DNA of 63,191 nucleotides from Seinonella peptonophila (GCF_900129355.1 NZ_FQVL01000015.1:1-63191), one strand, 5' to 3'; positions 37,219 through 46,539 are shown, numbered from the stretch's first letter. Notes: generated by a model from the sequence alone, not told the origin. Numbers and translations: made by a program.

Positions 37219-37633
37219 ACATGCAAAGGATTTACCATTACCAAGACAAATGTCTTCAGGAGCAAGCGGGTTCGATCTGGTCGCCGCAATTGATCAGCCT
37301 TTTAAGTTAGAGCCTGGAAAACGACATTTAATCCCGACGGGAATCGCCTGCTCAATGCCAAATGGGATAGAGGCACAAGTACGTCCCCGAAGTGGTTTGG
37401 CACTGAAGCATGGGGTTACGGTTTTAAATACACCTGGAACAATTGATGCCGATTACCGAGGAGAGATTGGCGTTATTTTAATCAACCATGGTGAAGAGCC
37501 TTTTCTCATTCAACGCGGCGATCGAATTGCCCAGCTTATATTCCAAGCAATTTCTCCCGTTGAACTGCAAATAGTAAATAAGTTGGAAGAGACTATGCGG
37601 GGTGCTGGCGGATTTGGTCATACCGGTATATAA
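37190..37633 (+). CDS. dut: dUTP diphosphatase
   Basis: Trimeric dUTPase, 147 residues. Motifs in order: SGASGFDLVAA (1), RPRSGLALKHG (2), TPGTIDADYRGEIGVIL (3), RGDRIAQLIF (4) and the flexible C-terminal GAGGFGHTG (5). TTG 37190 lies 6 bases after AGGAGAG; it starts inside the end of ymxG, so it is translationally coupled. Ended by a strong terminator. Confidence 0.97.
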   Translation: MIQVSIIQFEHAKDLPLPRQMSSGASGFDLVAAIDQPFKLEPGKRHLIPTGIACSMPNGIEAQVRPRSGLALKHGVTVLNTPGTIDADYRGEIGVILINHGEEPFLIQRGDRIAQLIFQAISPVELQIVNKLEETMRGAGGFGHTGI

Positions 37634-37646
37634 AGAGGATTTGAAA

Positions 37647-37685
37647 CAAAACTGCTGTATGATTTCAGCAGTTTTGTTTTTTTAT
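37647..37685 (+). terminator. dut terminator
   Basis: Perfect 11-bp stem CAAAACTGCTG / CAGCAGTTTTG followed by seven T's. Confidence 0.93.
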
Positions 37686-37735
37686 AGGAAGATTGGTCAT
37701 ATGATTAGACGAGAACATGGTTGGAGGAGAAATTT

Positions 37736-37972
37736 ATGCGTTGGAGTGAATTGATGACTAAAGAATGCATTGATTTGACAAATGCTGAGCGAGTTGGCGA
37801 TTTTACACGTGCGGATCTACAGATTGACCCGAGAACAGGTCGGATTGAAGCGATTGTCATACCATCAACACGATCATGGTTTGGAAAAAAAGAAGAGGAC
37901 CAGAAGCTGAGATGGTCGGCTATTCAGACGATAGGCGCAGATCTTGTCATTATTGATATGAGAAGAATTTGA
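37736..37972 (+). CDS. ymxH: YlmC/YmxH PRC-barrel protein
   Basis: 78 residues of the YlmC/YmxH sporulation-associated family: MRWSELMTKECIDLTNAERVGDF, DLQIDPRTGRIEAIVIP and IKTIGADLVIIDM-like C-terminus (IQTIGADLVIID). ATG 37736 follows TTGGAGGAG. The TGA stop is made of one T from the gene and the GA that begins the adjoining IS-like element end, so the last codons were probably set by the insertion. Confidence 0.9.
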   Translation: MRWSELMTKECIDLTNAERVGDFTRADLQIDPRTGRIEAIVIPSTRSWFGKKEEDQKLRWSAIQTIGADLVIIDMRRI

Positions 37973-38366
37973 GACTCCTCACGCATAAAAGCGTGGGATT
38001 CTTGGGTAGTTTGCGCACTCCATTCATTTCTGCTTTGTGCAACTCCCAAGCTAGGGGCTGACCCATCGGCCCATCCCATGCAGTGATACAACTTCTGTTG
38101 CATGTACCTACATGGGTGGCATACCTGTTACCAGTACGCTAGTTTCGGTTCCATCAATCACTCTTATGGTTTTACCAAGCGGGAGAGTTTAGTTCGCCGC
38201 TTGAACCTCATACCATAACGTACACAGGAACAAAACCTGCTACAAGCAGGATGAGCACCGCTCATGCGTTCGATTATACAAAAAATGGTTGCTCTTAGCA
38301 ATCCCTTGAAAGGGATTACCGAGCAACGTCATCTTTCATCCCACGATTCAAACCGTGGGCTTTCAG
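37971..38366 (-). mobile_element. IS200/IS605-type non-autonomous element (PATE-like)
   Basis: About 395 bp without coding capacity, read on the minus strand. Left end: hairpin CCCACG / CGTGGG (38340-38359), then a stem GAGCAAC...GTTGCTC enclosing AATCCC/GGGATT (38288-38327). The right 175 bases resemble the + strand of 54250-54425 and end in AAGAATC, the hairpin CACGC / GCGTG (37980-37995) and GGAGTCTCAA. This is the form of palindrome-associated elements derived from IS200/IS605 that lost transposase and TnpB. The right part is a candidate omegaRNA scaffold. Confidence 0.7.
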
Positions 38367-38480
38367 CTGGCAGATTTCTGTAAACGATGTTGAACACCTT
38401 CAACCACCCATACATATGATGTAGCAAGGATATATGCCTTACTGTATCCACTGCTTGTCAGGGAAAGGGGTAGGGAATGA

Positions 38481-39380
38481 ATGCTCACAGGCAAACATGT
38501 TGTCTTTCTTGGTGGAGATGCACGTCAATTAGAAGTGATAAAACGATTTATTGAATTGGATGCACAAGTAAGCCTAGTTGGCTTTGATAATTTACAAACA
38601 CCACTTAGTGGAACGATGCAACGTGAATGGAATACTACTGTACTTGAAAAGGCGGATATTTTAATTCTCCCCATTGTAGGAACAGATGATCAGGGGAATG
38701 TTGCGAGTGTTTTCTGTTCTGACAATCTAACTTTAACTAGAAAACATATGCAAGCATTGCCTAAAGGAAGTCTAATATTTACTGGAATGGCACGACCTTA
38801 CTTAACTCAGCTCTGTGCAGAATTTGACATTCACCTTTTTGAATTACTAGATCGAAATGACGTTGCAATCTATAATTCAATACCTACTGTTGAGGGTGCT
38901 TTAATGATGGCGATTCAACATACAGATATAACATTGCATCATGCAAATTGTGTTGTCTTAGGATTAGGGCGTGTGGGCTTATCGCTTGCCCGTGTATTAC
39001 ATGCAATTGGGGCAAAAGTAAGCGTTGGCGTACGATGTCCAGATGATATTGCTCGCGTTTTTGAGATGGGTCTCATACCTTTTCAAATCAAACAATTGGA
39101 ACAACATGTCTCTCATGCGGATATCATATTTAATACTGTGCCAGCGCTTGTTGTCCAGACATCTGCGATTAATAAAATGCAACATGATGTTTTGATAATG
39201 GATCTTGCTACAAAACCAGGTGGAGTTGATTTTAAAGCTGCTGAAAAGAGGGGCATTAAAGCACTTCTTTGTCCCAGCCTTCCAGGCATCGTTGCTCCCA
39301 AGACGGCTGGGAAGATATTGGCTCAGGCGATTACAACGTTGATTGATGAAGTGATGATTAAGGAGGGCTTGGAAGCATGA
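38481..39380 (+). CDS. dpaA: dipicolinate synthase subunit A
   Basis: SpoVFA; with DpaB it converts the DapA product to dipicolinic acid in the mother cell. 299 residues with two Rossmann parts: HVVFLGGDARQLEVIKRFIELDAQVSLVGF and CVVLGLGRVGLSLARVLHAIGAKV (NAD(P)-binding), plus DLATKPGGVDFKAAEKRGIKALLCPSLPG. The promoter, normally under mother-cell sigma control, was not recognised; an IS-derived element lies 115 bases upstream. Overlaps dpaB by 4 bases. Confidence 0.95.
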   Translation: MLTGKHVVFLGGDARQLEVIKRFIELDAQVSLVGFDNLQTPLSGTMQREWNTTVLEKADILILPIVGTDDQGNVASVFCSDNLTLTRKHMQALPKGSLIFTGMARPYLTQLCAEFDIHLFELLDRNDVAIYNSIPTVEGALMMAIQHTDITLHHANCVVLGLGRVGLSLARVLHAIGAKVSVGVRCPDDIARVFEMGLIPFQIKQLEQHVSHADIIFNTVPALVVQTSAINKMQHDVLIMDLATKPGGVDFKAAEKRGIKALLCPSLPGIVAPKTAGKILAQAITTLIDEVMIKEGLEA

Positions 39381-39979
39381 ATTTTCATGGAAAAACAATA
39401 GGTTTTGCTCTGACTGGATCACACTGTACACATGATGAAGTCTTACCGGAGATGAAACGATTGGTTTCCTTAGGCGCTGATGTTATTCCAATCCTGTCCC
39501 ATACTGTAGCCACTGTTGATAGCCGTTTTGGAACTGCGGAAGATTGGAAGCAACGTGTGATTGAGATTACAGGGAATACACCGTTGATGACTGTTCCAGA
39601 AACAGAGCCATTAGGCCCTTCTCAAAAATTGGATTGCTTAGTGATTGCACCTTGTACGGGTAATACAATGGCTCGTCTTGCCAATGCATTGACAGATGGG
39701 CCAGTATTAATGGCGGCGAAAGCGCAAATTCGAACACATCGTCCTGTTGTTCTAGCCATTTCAACAAATGATGCATTAGGTTTTAATGCGGCTAATATAG
39801 CAAAGTTATTACCTGCAAAAGATTTTTACTTTGTCCCCTTTGGTCAGGATAATCCTGAAAAGAAACCAAAATCAATGGTTGCCCGTATGGAAATGATTCC
39901 AGAAACTTGTTTTGAGGCGATTGTTGGGAAACAAATTCAGCCATTAATAGTTGAAAAATACCGTGACTTAACCTCATAA
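39377..39979 (+). CDS. dpaB: dipicolinate synthase subunit B
   Basis: SpoVFB, flavoprotein-like subunit, 200 residues. KTIGFALTGSHCTHDEVLPEMKRLV, VIAPCTGNTMARLANALTDGPVLMAAKAQIR and LAISTNDALGFNAANI match the family. The ATG overlaps the dpaA stop. Together with asd-dapG-dapA downstream, the genes cover the route from aspartyl phosphate to DPA. Confidence 0.96.
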   Translation: MNFHGKTIGFALTGSHCTHDEVLPEMKRLVSLGADVIPILSHTVATVDSRFGTAEDWKQRVIEITGNTPLMTVPETEPLGPSQKLDCLVIAPCTGNTMARLANALTDGPVLMAAKAQIRTHRPVVLAISTNDALGFNAANIAKLLPAKDFYFVPFGQDNPEKKPKSMVARMEMIPETCFEAIVGKQIQPLIVEKYRDLTS

Positions 39980-40007
39980 TAGAGAATGAAATTTTAACGT
40001 AGATGTT

Positions 40008-40050
40008 TAAGCCCTAGGATCATGATCCAAGGCGTTAAGGGCTTACAATA
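40008..40050 (+). terminator. hairpin after dpaB
   Basis: TAAGCCCT (40008-40015) pairs with AGGGCTTA (40038-40045); inside lies the palindrome GGATCATGATCC. No strong T run. Possibly a terminator or attenuator between dpaAB and asd. Confidence 0.55.
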
Positions 40051-40123
40051 GAGCTTGTTGCAAGTTCAAGAAACAGCCGCAGCAGTTCTGTAGAAATTAT
40101 GGTTCTTTGGGAGGAGTTAAGAG

Positions 40124-41161
40124 ATGTCAGACAATGAATATCGTGTAGCCGTTGTAGGTGCAACAGGTGCTGTTGGAGAACAGATGATTAAGTATTTAGA
40201 GCAACGTAATTTTCCTGTAAAAGAATTACGACCTTTAGCTAGTAAACGTTCAACTGGAAAAACTGTCATGTTTCAGGGACGTGAAGTAAAAGTTCAAGAG
40301 ACGACACCTGATGCGTTTGAGGGGATTGATATTGCTCTATTTAGCGCTGGCGGAAGTGTGAGTAAAGCGATTGCAAAAGAAGCTGTGGCACGCGGTGCTT
40401 TAGTAATCGATAACTCGAACGCTTTTCGGATGGACCCAGAAGTACCATTGGTTGTACCTGAGGTGAATCCAGAAGCAATTGCCCAAAACAAGGGAATTAT
40501 TGCAAATCCTAACTGTTCGACTATTCAAATGGTTGTAGCACTGAAGCCCTTATATGATCAATTTGGCATCGAACGCATCATTGTCTCAACGTATCAGGCT
40601 GTTTCTGGCGCTGGTATGAACGCTAGTAAAGAATTAGATGCACAGACACAGGCGTTTATCAGTGGTGATCAAGTACCAACTCAAATTTTACCAGTTGGAA
40701 GCTTAGATAATCATTATCAACTAGCTTTTAATGTGATTCCACAAGTTGATGTTGGTCAAGAAAATGGATTTACATTAGAAGAAATGAAAATGGTTCGTGA
40801 AACAAAGAAAATTTTTAATGATGATCAGATAGGTGTAACAGCTACATGTGTACGTGTACCGGTGCAGAGAGGGCATAGTGAATCAGTTTATGTTGAGTTA
40901 AAACAAGATTATCAGTTAGAGGAAGTAAAAGATTTATTAGCAAAACAACCAGGTGTGATCGTTCAGGATGATATAGAGCAACAGATCTATCCCATGCCAC
41001 TTGAAACAGCAGATCGTCCTGAAGTTTTTATTGGTCGAATTCGCCGTGATTTAACTCATGATCGCGGACTGAATCTATGGGTTGTATCCGATAACCTACT
41101 AAAAGGTGCGGCTACAAATGCGATTCAAATCGCCGAAGCGTATATTGCGAGCAAGAGATAA
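40124..41161 (+). CDS. asd: aspartate-semialdehyde dehydrogenase
   Basis: NADP-dependent enzyme of the lysine/threonine/DPA pathway. VAVVGATGAVGEQMIKYL (NADP loop), FSAGGSVSKAIAKEA, NPNCSTIQMVVAL with the catalytic cysteine, and the VQRGHSESVYVEL motif. 345 residues. GGGAGGAG ribosome binding site. First gene of asd-dapG-dapA. Confidence 0.97.
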   Translation: MSDNEYRVAVVGATGAVGEQMIKYLEQRNFPVKELRPLASKRSTGKTVMFQGREVKVQETTPDAFEGIDIALFSAGGSVSKAIAKEAVARGALVIDNSNAFRMDPEVPLVVPEVNPEAIAQNKGIIANPNCSTIQMVVALKPLYDQFGIERIIVSTYQAVSGAGMNASKELDAQTQAFISGDQVPTQILPVGSLDNHYQLAFNVIPQVDVGQENGFTLEEMKMVRETKKIFNDDQIGVTATCVRVPVQRGHSESVYVELKQDYQLEEVKDLLAKQPGVIVQDDIEQQIYPMPLETADRPEVFIGRIRRDLTHDRGLNLWVVSDNLLKGAATNAIQIAEAYIASKR

Positions 41162-41175
41162 GAAGGGATCAAAAG

Positions 41176-42441
41176 ATGAATATTCTTGTACAAAAGTTTG
41201 GAGGTACTTCTGTAGCATCTGATGAGATGCGAGAGCATGTTGTTCATCATATTCGCCGTGAGTTGGCATCAGGGTATCGGATTGTCGTTGTCGTATCGGC
41301 GATGGGTCGAAGTGGTGATCCCTATGCAACAGATACTTTGTTAAGTATGGTAGGTGGAGAAAAAGCCAATTTGTCATCACGTGAACTTGATTTGCTGGTT
41401 AGTTGTGGTGAAGTTATTTCAGCTAGTAAACTAGCTAGTCTACTAAAAAGCTATGGCATTGATAGTTGTGTGATGACCGGTGGACAAGCGGGCATTGTGA
41501 CAGATAATCGCTTTATGGATGCTAGAATCCTAGCGATTCATCCTAATCAAATAGAAGCAGAGCTTGAATTAGGAAAAGTGGTAGTTGTAGCAGGATTCCA
41601 AGGACAAACTGCAAAAGGAGAAGTTACAACGCTGGGTAGAGGAGGAAGTGACACCACGGCAACAGCGCTTGGGGTCGCTCTGCACGCGGAACGTGTAGAC
41701 ATATATACTGACGTCGAAGGAATTATGACTGCAGATCCACGAATAGTTGCCGATGCAGCACCACTTGAAATGGTAACCTATACAGAAATGTGTAATCTCG
41801 CTTTTCAAGGAGCAAAAGTGATTCATCCTCGTGCAGTCGAGATCGCGATGCAAACGAATGTCCCGATTCGGGTGCGTTCTACTTTTTCTGATCATCCAGG
41901 AACACTCGTTGTAAGCACACCTGAACAGCATACGTTTGCTAGCGAAGTCCAAGAGCGCTTGATCACAGGAATTACACAGCGCGACCAAGTAACACAAATA
42001 CGTGTAGCAACCAAAGATGGAAATTATGATATTCAACGTAAGGTTTTTCGAGCAATGGCCGATCAAGGTATTAGTGTTGATTTCATTAGTGTAAATCCAA
42101 GTGGAATTGCCTATACCGTCTATGATGAATATGCTGATCATGCGGAAATGATTTTACGGAGTCTTGATTTGGAGCCAGAGTTACGCCGCCATTGTGCGAA
42201 GGTATCGACCGTTGGCGCAGGAATTGCAGGTGTACCTGGAGTCATGGCACAAATATTAGAAGCATTGACAGAAGAAGATATTCAGATCCTTCAATCAGCC
42301 GATTCGCATACAACGATATGGGTTTTAGTGCGTGGTGAAGATATGATTCGTTCAGTTCAGGCACTACATCGCCATTTTCAATTGCATCAAGCCAATAAAT
42401 TTAGTGAAGAGTTAGGAGGAATCGCATGTTCGGGCGCGTAA
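41176..42441 (+). CDS. dapG: aspartokinase I
   Basis: Phosphorylates aspartate. VQKFGGTSVASDEMREHVV at the N-terminus, VVSAMGRSGDPYATDTL, TTLGRGGSDTTATALGVAL and VEGIMTADPRIV, followed by two ACT domains (about 265-400) for feedback control. 421 residues; in Bacillus the DapG isozyme in this operon responds to meso-diaminopimelate. Its end contains the ribosome binding site of dapA. Confidence 0.96.
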   Translation: MNILVQKFGGTSVASDEMREHVVHHIRRELASGYRIVVVVSAMGRSGDPYATDTLLSMVGGEKANLSSRELDLLVSCGEVISASKLASLLKSYGIDSCVMTGGQAGIVTDNRFMDARILAIHPNQIEAELELGKVVVVAGFQGQTAKGEVTTLGRGGSDTTATALGVALHAERVDIYTDVEGIMTADPRIVADAAPLEMVTYTEMCNLAFQGAKVIHPRAVEIAMQTNVPIRVRSTFSDHPGTLVVSTPEQHTFASEVQERLITGITQRDQVTQIRVATKDGNYDIQRKVFRAMADQGISVDFISVNPSGIAYTVYDEYADHAEMILRSLDLEPELRRHCAKVSTVGAGIAGVPGVMAQILEALTEEDIQILQSADSHTTIWVLVRGEDMIRSVQALHRHFQLHQANKFSEELGGIACSGA

Positions 42442-43295
42442 TCACGGCAATGGCTACCCCATTTACAAAAACAGGGGAAATCGATTGGATTCAATTAGAA
42501 AAATTAATTGAGCACTTGATCAAAACAGGCTCAGATAGCCTTGTTGTAAGCGGAACAACTGCTGAATCACCCACTTTAACACATAGTGAGAAATTGGAGT
42601 TGTTTCGTTTTGCAGTAAAAACTGCTGCTGGGCGTGTAAAAATCATTGCTGGAACAGGAAGTAATAATACACAACAAAGTATTGAATTATCCCGCCAAGC
42701 GGCGGCTTGTGATGTAGATGCATTGATGTTAGTCGCTCCTTATTACAATAAACCATCACAAGAAGCGATGATTCAACACTTTCAAGCAATTGCGGAAAGA
42801 ACAGAATTACCAATTGTACTCTATAATGTCCCAGGAAGAACAAGCTCAAATCTATTACCAGCTACAGTCGCTCAACTGGCTGAGCATCAAAATATTGTAG
42901 CTGTCAAAGAAGCATCAGGTGACATAGATCAAATTTCGCTATTGGCACGACTTTTACCAGATGATGTCGTGATTTATAGTGGCGATGATTCTTTGACACT
43001 GCCTATTTTATCGATTGGTGGAGTAGGGGTAATCAGTGTAGCGAGTCATTTATTTGGTCTTGAATTACAAGAAATGATCCAATCCTACGAGCAAGGAAAT
43101 GTAAAACGTGCGTTAGAGTTGCACCAACAACTTTATCCTGCATTCAAAGGTCTATTTTTGACAAGTAGCCCTGCGCCATTGAAGTATGCAATGTCTGAGC
43201 TAGGATTATGTGAGCCTACATTGCGACTACCCTTAATTGAATTAAACCAGCAAGAAAAAGAAGCAGTTAAGGAATGGCTTTATTCTTTGCGGTAG
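42426..43295 (+). CDS. dapA: 4-hydroxy-tetrahydrodipicolinate synthase
   Basis: Condenses aspartate semialdehyde with pyruvate. TIM barrel with VVSGTTAESPTLTHSEKLEL, PYYNKPSQEAM, LYNVPGRTSSNL and VAVKEASGD, the lysine forming the Schiff base. 289 residues. ATG 42426 lies after TTAGGAGG within dapG (16-base overlap). Supplies both peptidoglycan precursor and DPA synthesis. Confidence 0.97.
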   Translation: MFGRVITAMATPFTKTGEIDWIQLEKLIEHLIKTGSDSLVVSGTTAESPTLTHSEKLELFRFAVKTAAGRVKIIAGTGSNNTQQSIELSRQAAACDVDALMLVAPYYNKPSQEAMIQHFQAIAERTELPIVLYNVPGRTSSNLLPATVAQLAEHQNIVAVKEASGDIDQISLLARLLPDDVVIYSGDDSLTLPILSIGGVGVISVASHLFGLELQEMIQSYEQGNVKRALELHQQLYPAFKGLFLTSSPAPLKYAMSELGLCEPTLRLPLIELNQQEKEAVKEWLYSLR

Positions 43296-43296
43296 G

Positions 43297-43340
43297 TTAG
43301 TCCCTTTTTGGGCAAAATGGCTCAAGAAGGGCTTTTCTTT
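43297..43340 (+). terminator. terminator after dapA
   Basis: Imperfect stem around AAAATG (AGTCCCTTTTTGGGC with GCTCAAGAAGGGCT) followed by TTTTCTTTTTG. Confidence 0.7.
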
Positions 43341-43352
43341 TTGTTTATTCTG

Positions 43353-43382
43353 TTGCATAGTGCTTTTCAAATCGTATATAAT
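43353..43382 (+). promoter_or_regulatory. RNase J gene promoter
   Basis: TTGCAT (43353-43358), 18 bases, TATAAT (43377-43382), about 60 bases before the start. Confidence 0.7.
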
Positions 43383-43443
43383 GTAAATAAGTGAGATATG
43401 TGCGGTCAAGGGTGACTACAATTGAATATAGGAGGTTACGTTT

Positions 43444-45114
43444 TTGGCAAAAAACCTACGAGGCAAATTAATGATCTTTGCTCTCGGTGGGTTGGATGAA
43501 ATCGGAAAAAATATGTATGTCGTCCAATATGAGGACGATTTGATTGTAATTGACTCAGGATTAATGTTTCCTGAGGAAGGGATGTTAGGAATTGATATCG
43601 TGATTCCTGATGTTACCTATTTGGTTGAAAATCAGCAGAAAATACGAGGTATATTTTTAACTCATGGACATGAAGACCATATTGGTGCATTATCGTATGT
43701 TTTAAGAAAGGTACGTGCTCCAATTTATGCTACACGGTTAACAATGGGTCTTGTTGAACATAAATTACGAGAAGCGCACTTACTCAATGATACAAAACGG
43801 ATTGTTGTTGATAGCCATTCAGTTGTAAAGTTAGGTGTATTTCGTGTGTCATTTTTTGCCACCAATCATAGTATTCCAGATTCGGTGGGAGTCTGCGTTG
43901 ATACACCAGAAGGAACCGTTGTTCATACAGGAGATTTTAAATTTGATATGACTCCCGTTAATGGACAAATGGCTGATATGCATAAAATGGCAGAAATAGG
44001 AAAAAAAGGCGTTATTTGTCTTTTGTCGGATAGTACAAATGCAGAACGACCTGGTTTTATTGGATCGGAACGATCAGTAGGCGAAGGATTAGACGAAGTT
44101 TTCCGCAAGGCGAAACAACGTATTATCGTTGCAACTTTTGCCTCTAATATTCATCGGATTCAACAGGTTGTAGATGCTTGCTTTGCTCATGGACGCAAAT
44201 TAGCAGTCGTAGGACGTAGTATGATTAACGTAGTAAACATTGCGTCAGAGTTAGGCTATTTACAGATTCCTTCAGATATGATCATTGATCCAGATGAGAT
44301 TAACCGCTTACCTGCTCATCGGGTCGCTGTGATGTCTACAGGAAGCCAAGGAGAAGCAATGTCTGCTCTTACTCGGATGGCTAATGCATCCCATCGTAAA
44401 GTAGAGATACTCCCTGGAGATACCGTTGTAATCGCTGCTACTCCGATTCCGGGAAATGAGCGGATGATTGGTCGAACCATCGATCAACTCTTTCGAATTG
44501 GTGCCCACGTTGTATATAGTAAAACAGCTCATGTTCATGTATCAGGTCATGGTGCCCAAGAAGATTTAAAATTAATGCTGAATCTGCTGAAACCAAAATA
44601 TTTTATTCCGATTCATGGAGAGTATCGTATGTTACTCGCCCATGCCCAACTCGCTGAATCTGTCGGTGTAAAACCAGAGAATATCTTTGTTTGCGATAAT
44701 GGAGACACAGTTGAAGTATCTGGTGGGAAAGCTCGTTATGGAGCCAAAATTCACACTGGCAAAGTATTAATCGATGGACTTGGTGTAGGAGATGTAGGAA
44801 ACATCGTCCTACGAGATCGCAAATTACTTTCACAAGACGGCATATTAGTAGTCGTAGTTACCCTTAGTAAAAAGCACGGTCATATTCTATCTGGACCAGA
44901 CATTATTTCTCGCGGTTTTGTCTACGTTCGTGAATCTGAACAATTATTAGATGAAGCAAATCGAGTCGTTAATCTAACGATGGAAAGATGTATGAAAGAG
45001 AAAATTAGTGAATGGGCATCACTTAAAACAAGTATCCGTGATTCACTTAGCAAATTTCTCTATGAACGCACCCGCCGCCGCCCAATGATCCTTCCGATCA
45101 TCATGGAGGTATAA
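43444..45114 (+). CDS. rnj: ribonuclease J
   Basis: Metallo-beta-lactamase/beta-CASP endonuclease and 5'-exonuclease in mRNA turnover. 556 residues. The metal motif THGHEDHIGAL is complete; GDFKFDMTP, the beta-CASP DSTNAERPG, ASNIHRIQQV, STGSQGEAMSALTRMA and VHVSGHGAQEDL follow. It ends RRPMILPIIMEV, like B. subtilis YmfA (RnjB), and sits at the ymfA position after dapA. B. subtilis RnjB has an altered metal motif; this one looks catalytically complete. TTG start with GGAGG upstream. Confidence 0.95.
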   Translation: MAKNLRGKLMIFALGGLDEIGKNMYVVQYEDDLIVIDSGLMFPEEGMLGIDIVIPDVTYLVENQQKIRGIFLTHGHEDHIGALSYVLRKVRAPIYATRLTMGLVEHKLREAHLLNDTKRIVVDSHSVVKLGVFRVSFFATNHSIPDSVGVCVDTPEGTVVHTGDFKFDMTPVNGQMADMHKMAEIGKKGVICLLSDSTNAERPGFIGSERSVGEGLDEVFRKAKQRIIVATFASNIHRIQQVVDACFAHGRKLAVVGRSMINVVNIASELGYLQIPSDMIIDPDEINRLPAHRVAVMSTGSQGEAMSALTRMANASHRKVEILPGDTVVIAATPIPGNERMIGRTIDQLFRIGAHVVYSKTAHVHVSGHGAQEDLKLMLNLLKPKYFIPIHGEYRMLLAHAQLAESVGVKPENIFVCDNGDTVEVSGGKARYGAKIHTGKVLIDGLGVGDVGNIVLRDRKLLSQDGILVVVVTLSKKHGHILSGPDIISRGFVYVRESEQLLDEANRVVNLTMERCMKEKISEWASLKTSIRDSLSKFLYERTRRRPMILPIIMEV

Positions 45115-45128
45115 TTGGAGATCGATTT

Positions 45129-45175
45129 CAAAAAGCTGCAATCCCTTGATGCGTAAGGGTTTGTGGCTTTTTGTA
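45129..45175 (+). terminator. terminator after RNase J gene
   Basis: Long stem: AAAAAGC...AATCCCTT with AAGGGTT...GCTTTTTG; the 3' arm supplies the T run. It marks the end of the core block; the prophage relic begins next. Confidence 0.8.
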
Positions 45176-45229
45176 TTTTGAGAAAGTTGATTTGACCACA
45201 TTGAGATTTTATTTGTTTTCGGTTACTGC

Positions 45230-45936
45230 ATGAGTAAATGTGTCAAGAGTTACGGGATTTCCTATCTGACTAGTGCAAATGAAGAAATGGATGTTGTGAC
45301 TTTTAATTGAAGAAGATGAAGTGGAGATGATCAGATGAAGCTGTCTATCTCCCTTGATTTGCATCCTGATCAAACGATGGAAGAGATTTTTACGCAGTGG
45401 ATGGAAGACTATGAAGCAACGGGCGATGGCTATTTAGAGATAATCAAGGATCAAGATATTGTAGTTGGCTTTGAGCATACTCCTGCTTATTTGATGCGAA
45501 GACATAAGGATGAGATTCGCGATGTACAAGTGAGAGGACATAAAAGCGATGGTTTAAGAAGATTGGAGCATAGACAATTTAAGCGAGGAACAGCAAGCAT
45601 ATGAAGTCTCCAGATTGTGAACTATACTTCCCAGTCGGACTATTACGGGTTATTCGATATTCTGTCCGCACCCGAGATGAACAGAGGGACACACAGATTT
45701 ACCAGATGCTGTTTCAGATGGGGGGAATTACGCTGAATCAGATTCGAGAGAATTTGGGTGAAGAGAGAATGGAGCATTCTTTGATGGATCAGACATTTAT
45801 CGGTGGTGTACCTTTGGAACAGCTTCAATCTGTAAGCTGGTCAAGTGTGGGTATATTTCTTCTACGATCGAGGGAAGAAGACTTTTTATTGATGAGTTTG
45901 TCAAAGAGATTACCAATGATTTTACACAGCAGATAG
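45230..45936 (+). pseudogene. PBSX-type phage portal protein, fragmented
   Basis: Three pieces of one portal gene. 45230-45310 gives VKSYGISYLTSANEEMDVVTF (N-terminus). 45335-45604 gives the middle: WMEDYEATGDGYLEIIKD and FEHTPAYLMRRHKD, the usual portal block. 45601-45936 gives the C-terminal part: YQMLFQMGGITLNQIREN and FIGGVPLEQL. Large internal parts between these are missing and the frames do not join. The assignment rests on pattern memory of PBSX XkdE-like portals; the gene is not functional. Confidence 0.7.
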
Positions 45937-46506
45937 TAGAAGCCGCCCAGCGGGAACAAAAGTGGGGTCGATTCATTACGCTGCAAGAGTTGCGAGAACA
46001 TGGGATACAGGTGAATTTTACTGAGTTTGATCCTTGGGACAGCAAGTTGGTTACTAGGGAAGGTGTATACGTTTAGCCAATCCTCGATTGAAGCATTAGT
46101 CGGAGATGTCGCAGAATCGCTTAGTCGATCTTATGAACAAGGTTTAGGGATTCGAGATGCAGCAAATGAATTACGTGAAGTATTTCAAGGATTGAAGGGA
46201 TCTCGTTTGCGTTTGATTGCTCGAACCGAAATCAACCAAGCTCAAAATGAAAGCGCACAGCGAACAATGGAAGGGTTTGGGGTGCAGTATAAACAGTGGC
46301 TCACAGCCAGAGATTCACGCGTGCGTGGGCATGATCCAAGGGATAAAGCGAATCATATTAAGCTGCATGGAGAAGTCGTAGGCATCCATGAACGGTTTTC
46401 CAATGGACTTTATATTCCAGGAGATCGAACGGGTCCAATAGTCGAGTGGATCAATTGTAGATGTAGGGTTAGACCCTATTTTTCCAACTCCCATGGAAGA
46501 AGCTAA
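45835..46506 (+). pseudogene. Mu F/SPP1 gp7-like head morphogenesis protein, frameshifted
   Basis: Minor head protein downstream of the portal, as in SPP1 and PBSX-like phages. The N-terminal frame (FIDEFVKEITNDFTQQIVEAA, ITLQELREHGIQVNF) runs to a stop near 46073; a one-base shift at about 46062 then continues with YTFSQSSIEALVGDVAES, IARTEINQAQNESAQRTM, the LTARDSRVRGHDPRD motif and the C-terminal EWINCRCRVRPYF, typical of the Phage_Mu_F domain. A single recent frameshift separates the halves. Confidence 0.75.
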
Positions 46507-46539
46507 TGGTAATAGAGTCCTTAGTAAATTAATTGTAAA

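Noticed and set aside
38401-38480. Sigma-K-type promoter before dpaA
   Set aside because: CATA-like sequences are present but no copy fits both the -10 and -35 consensus with proper spacing.
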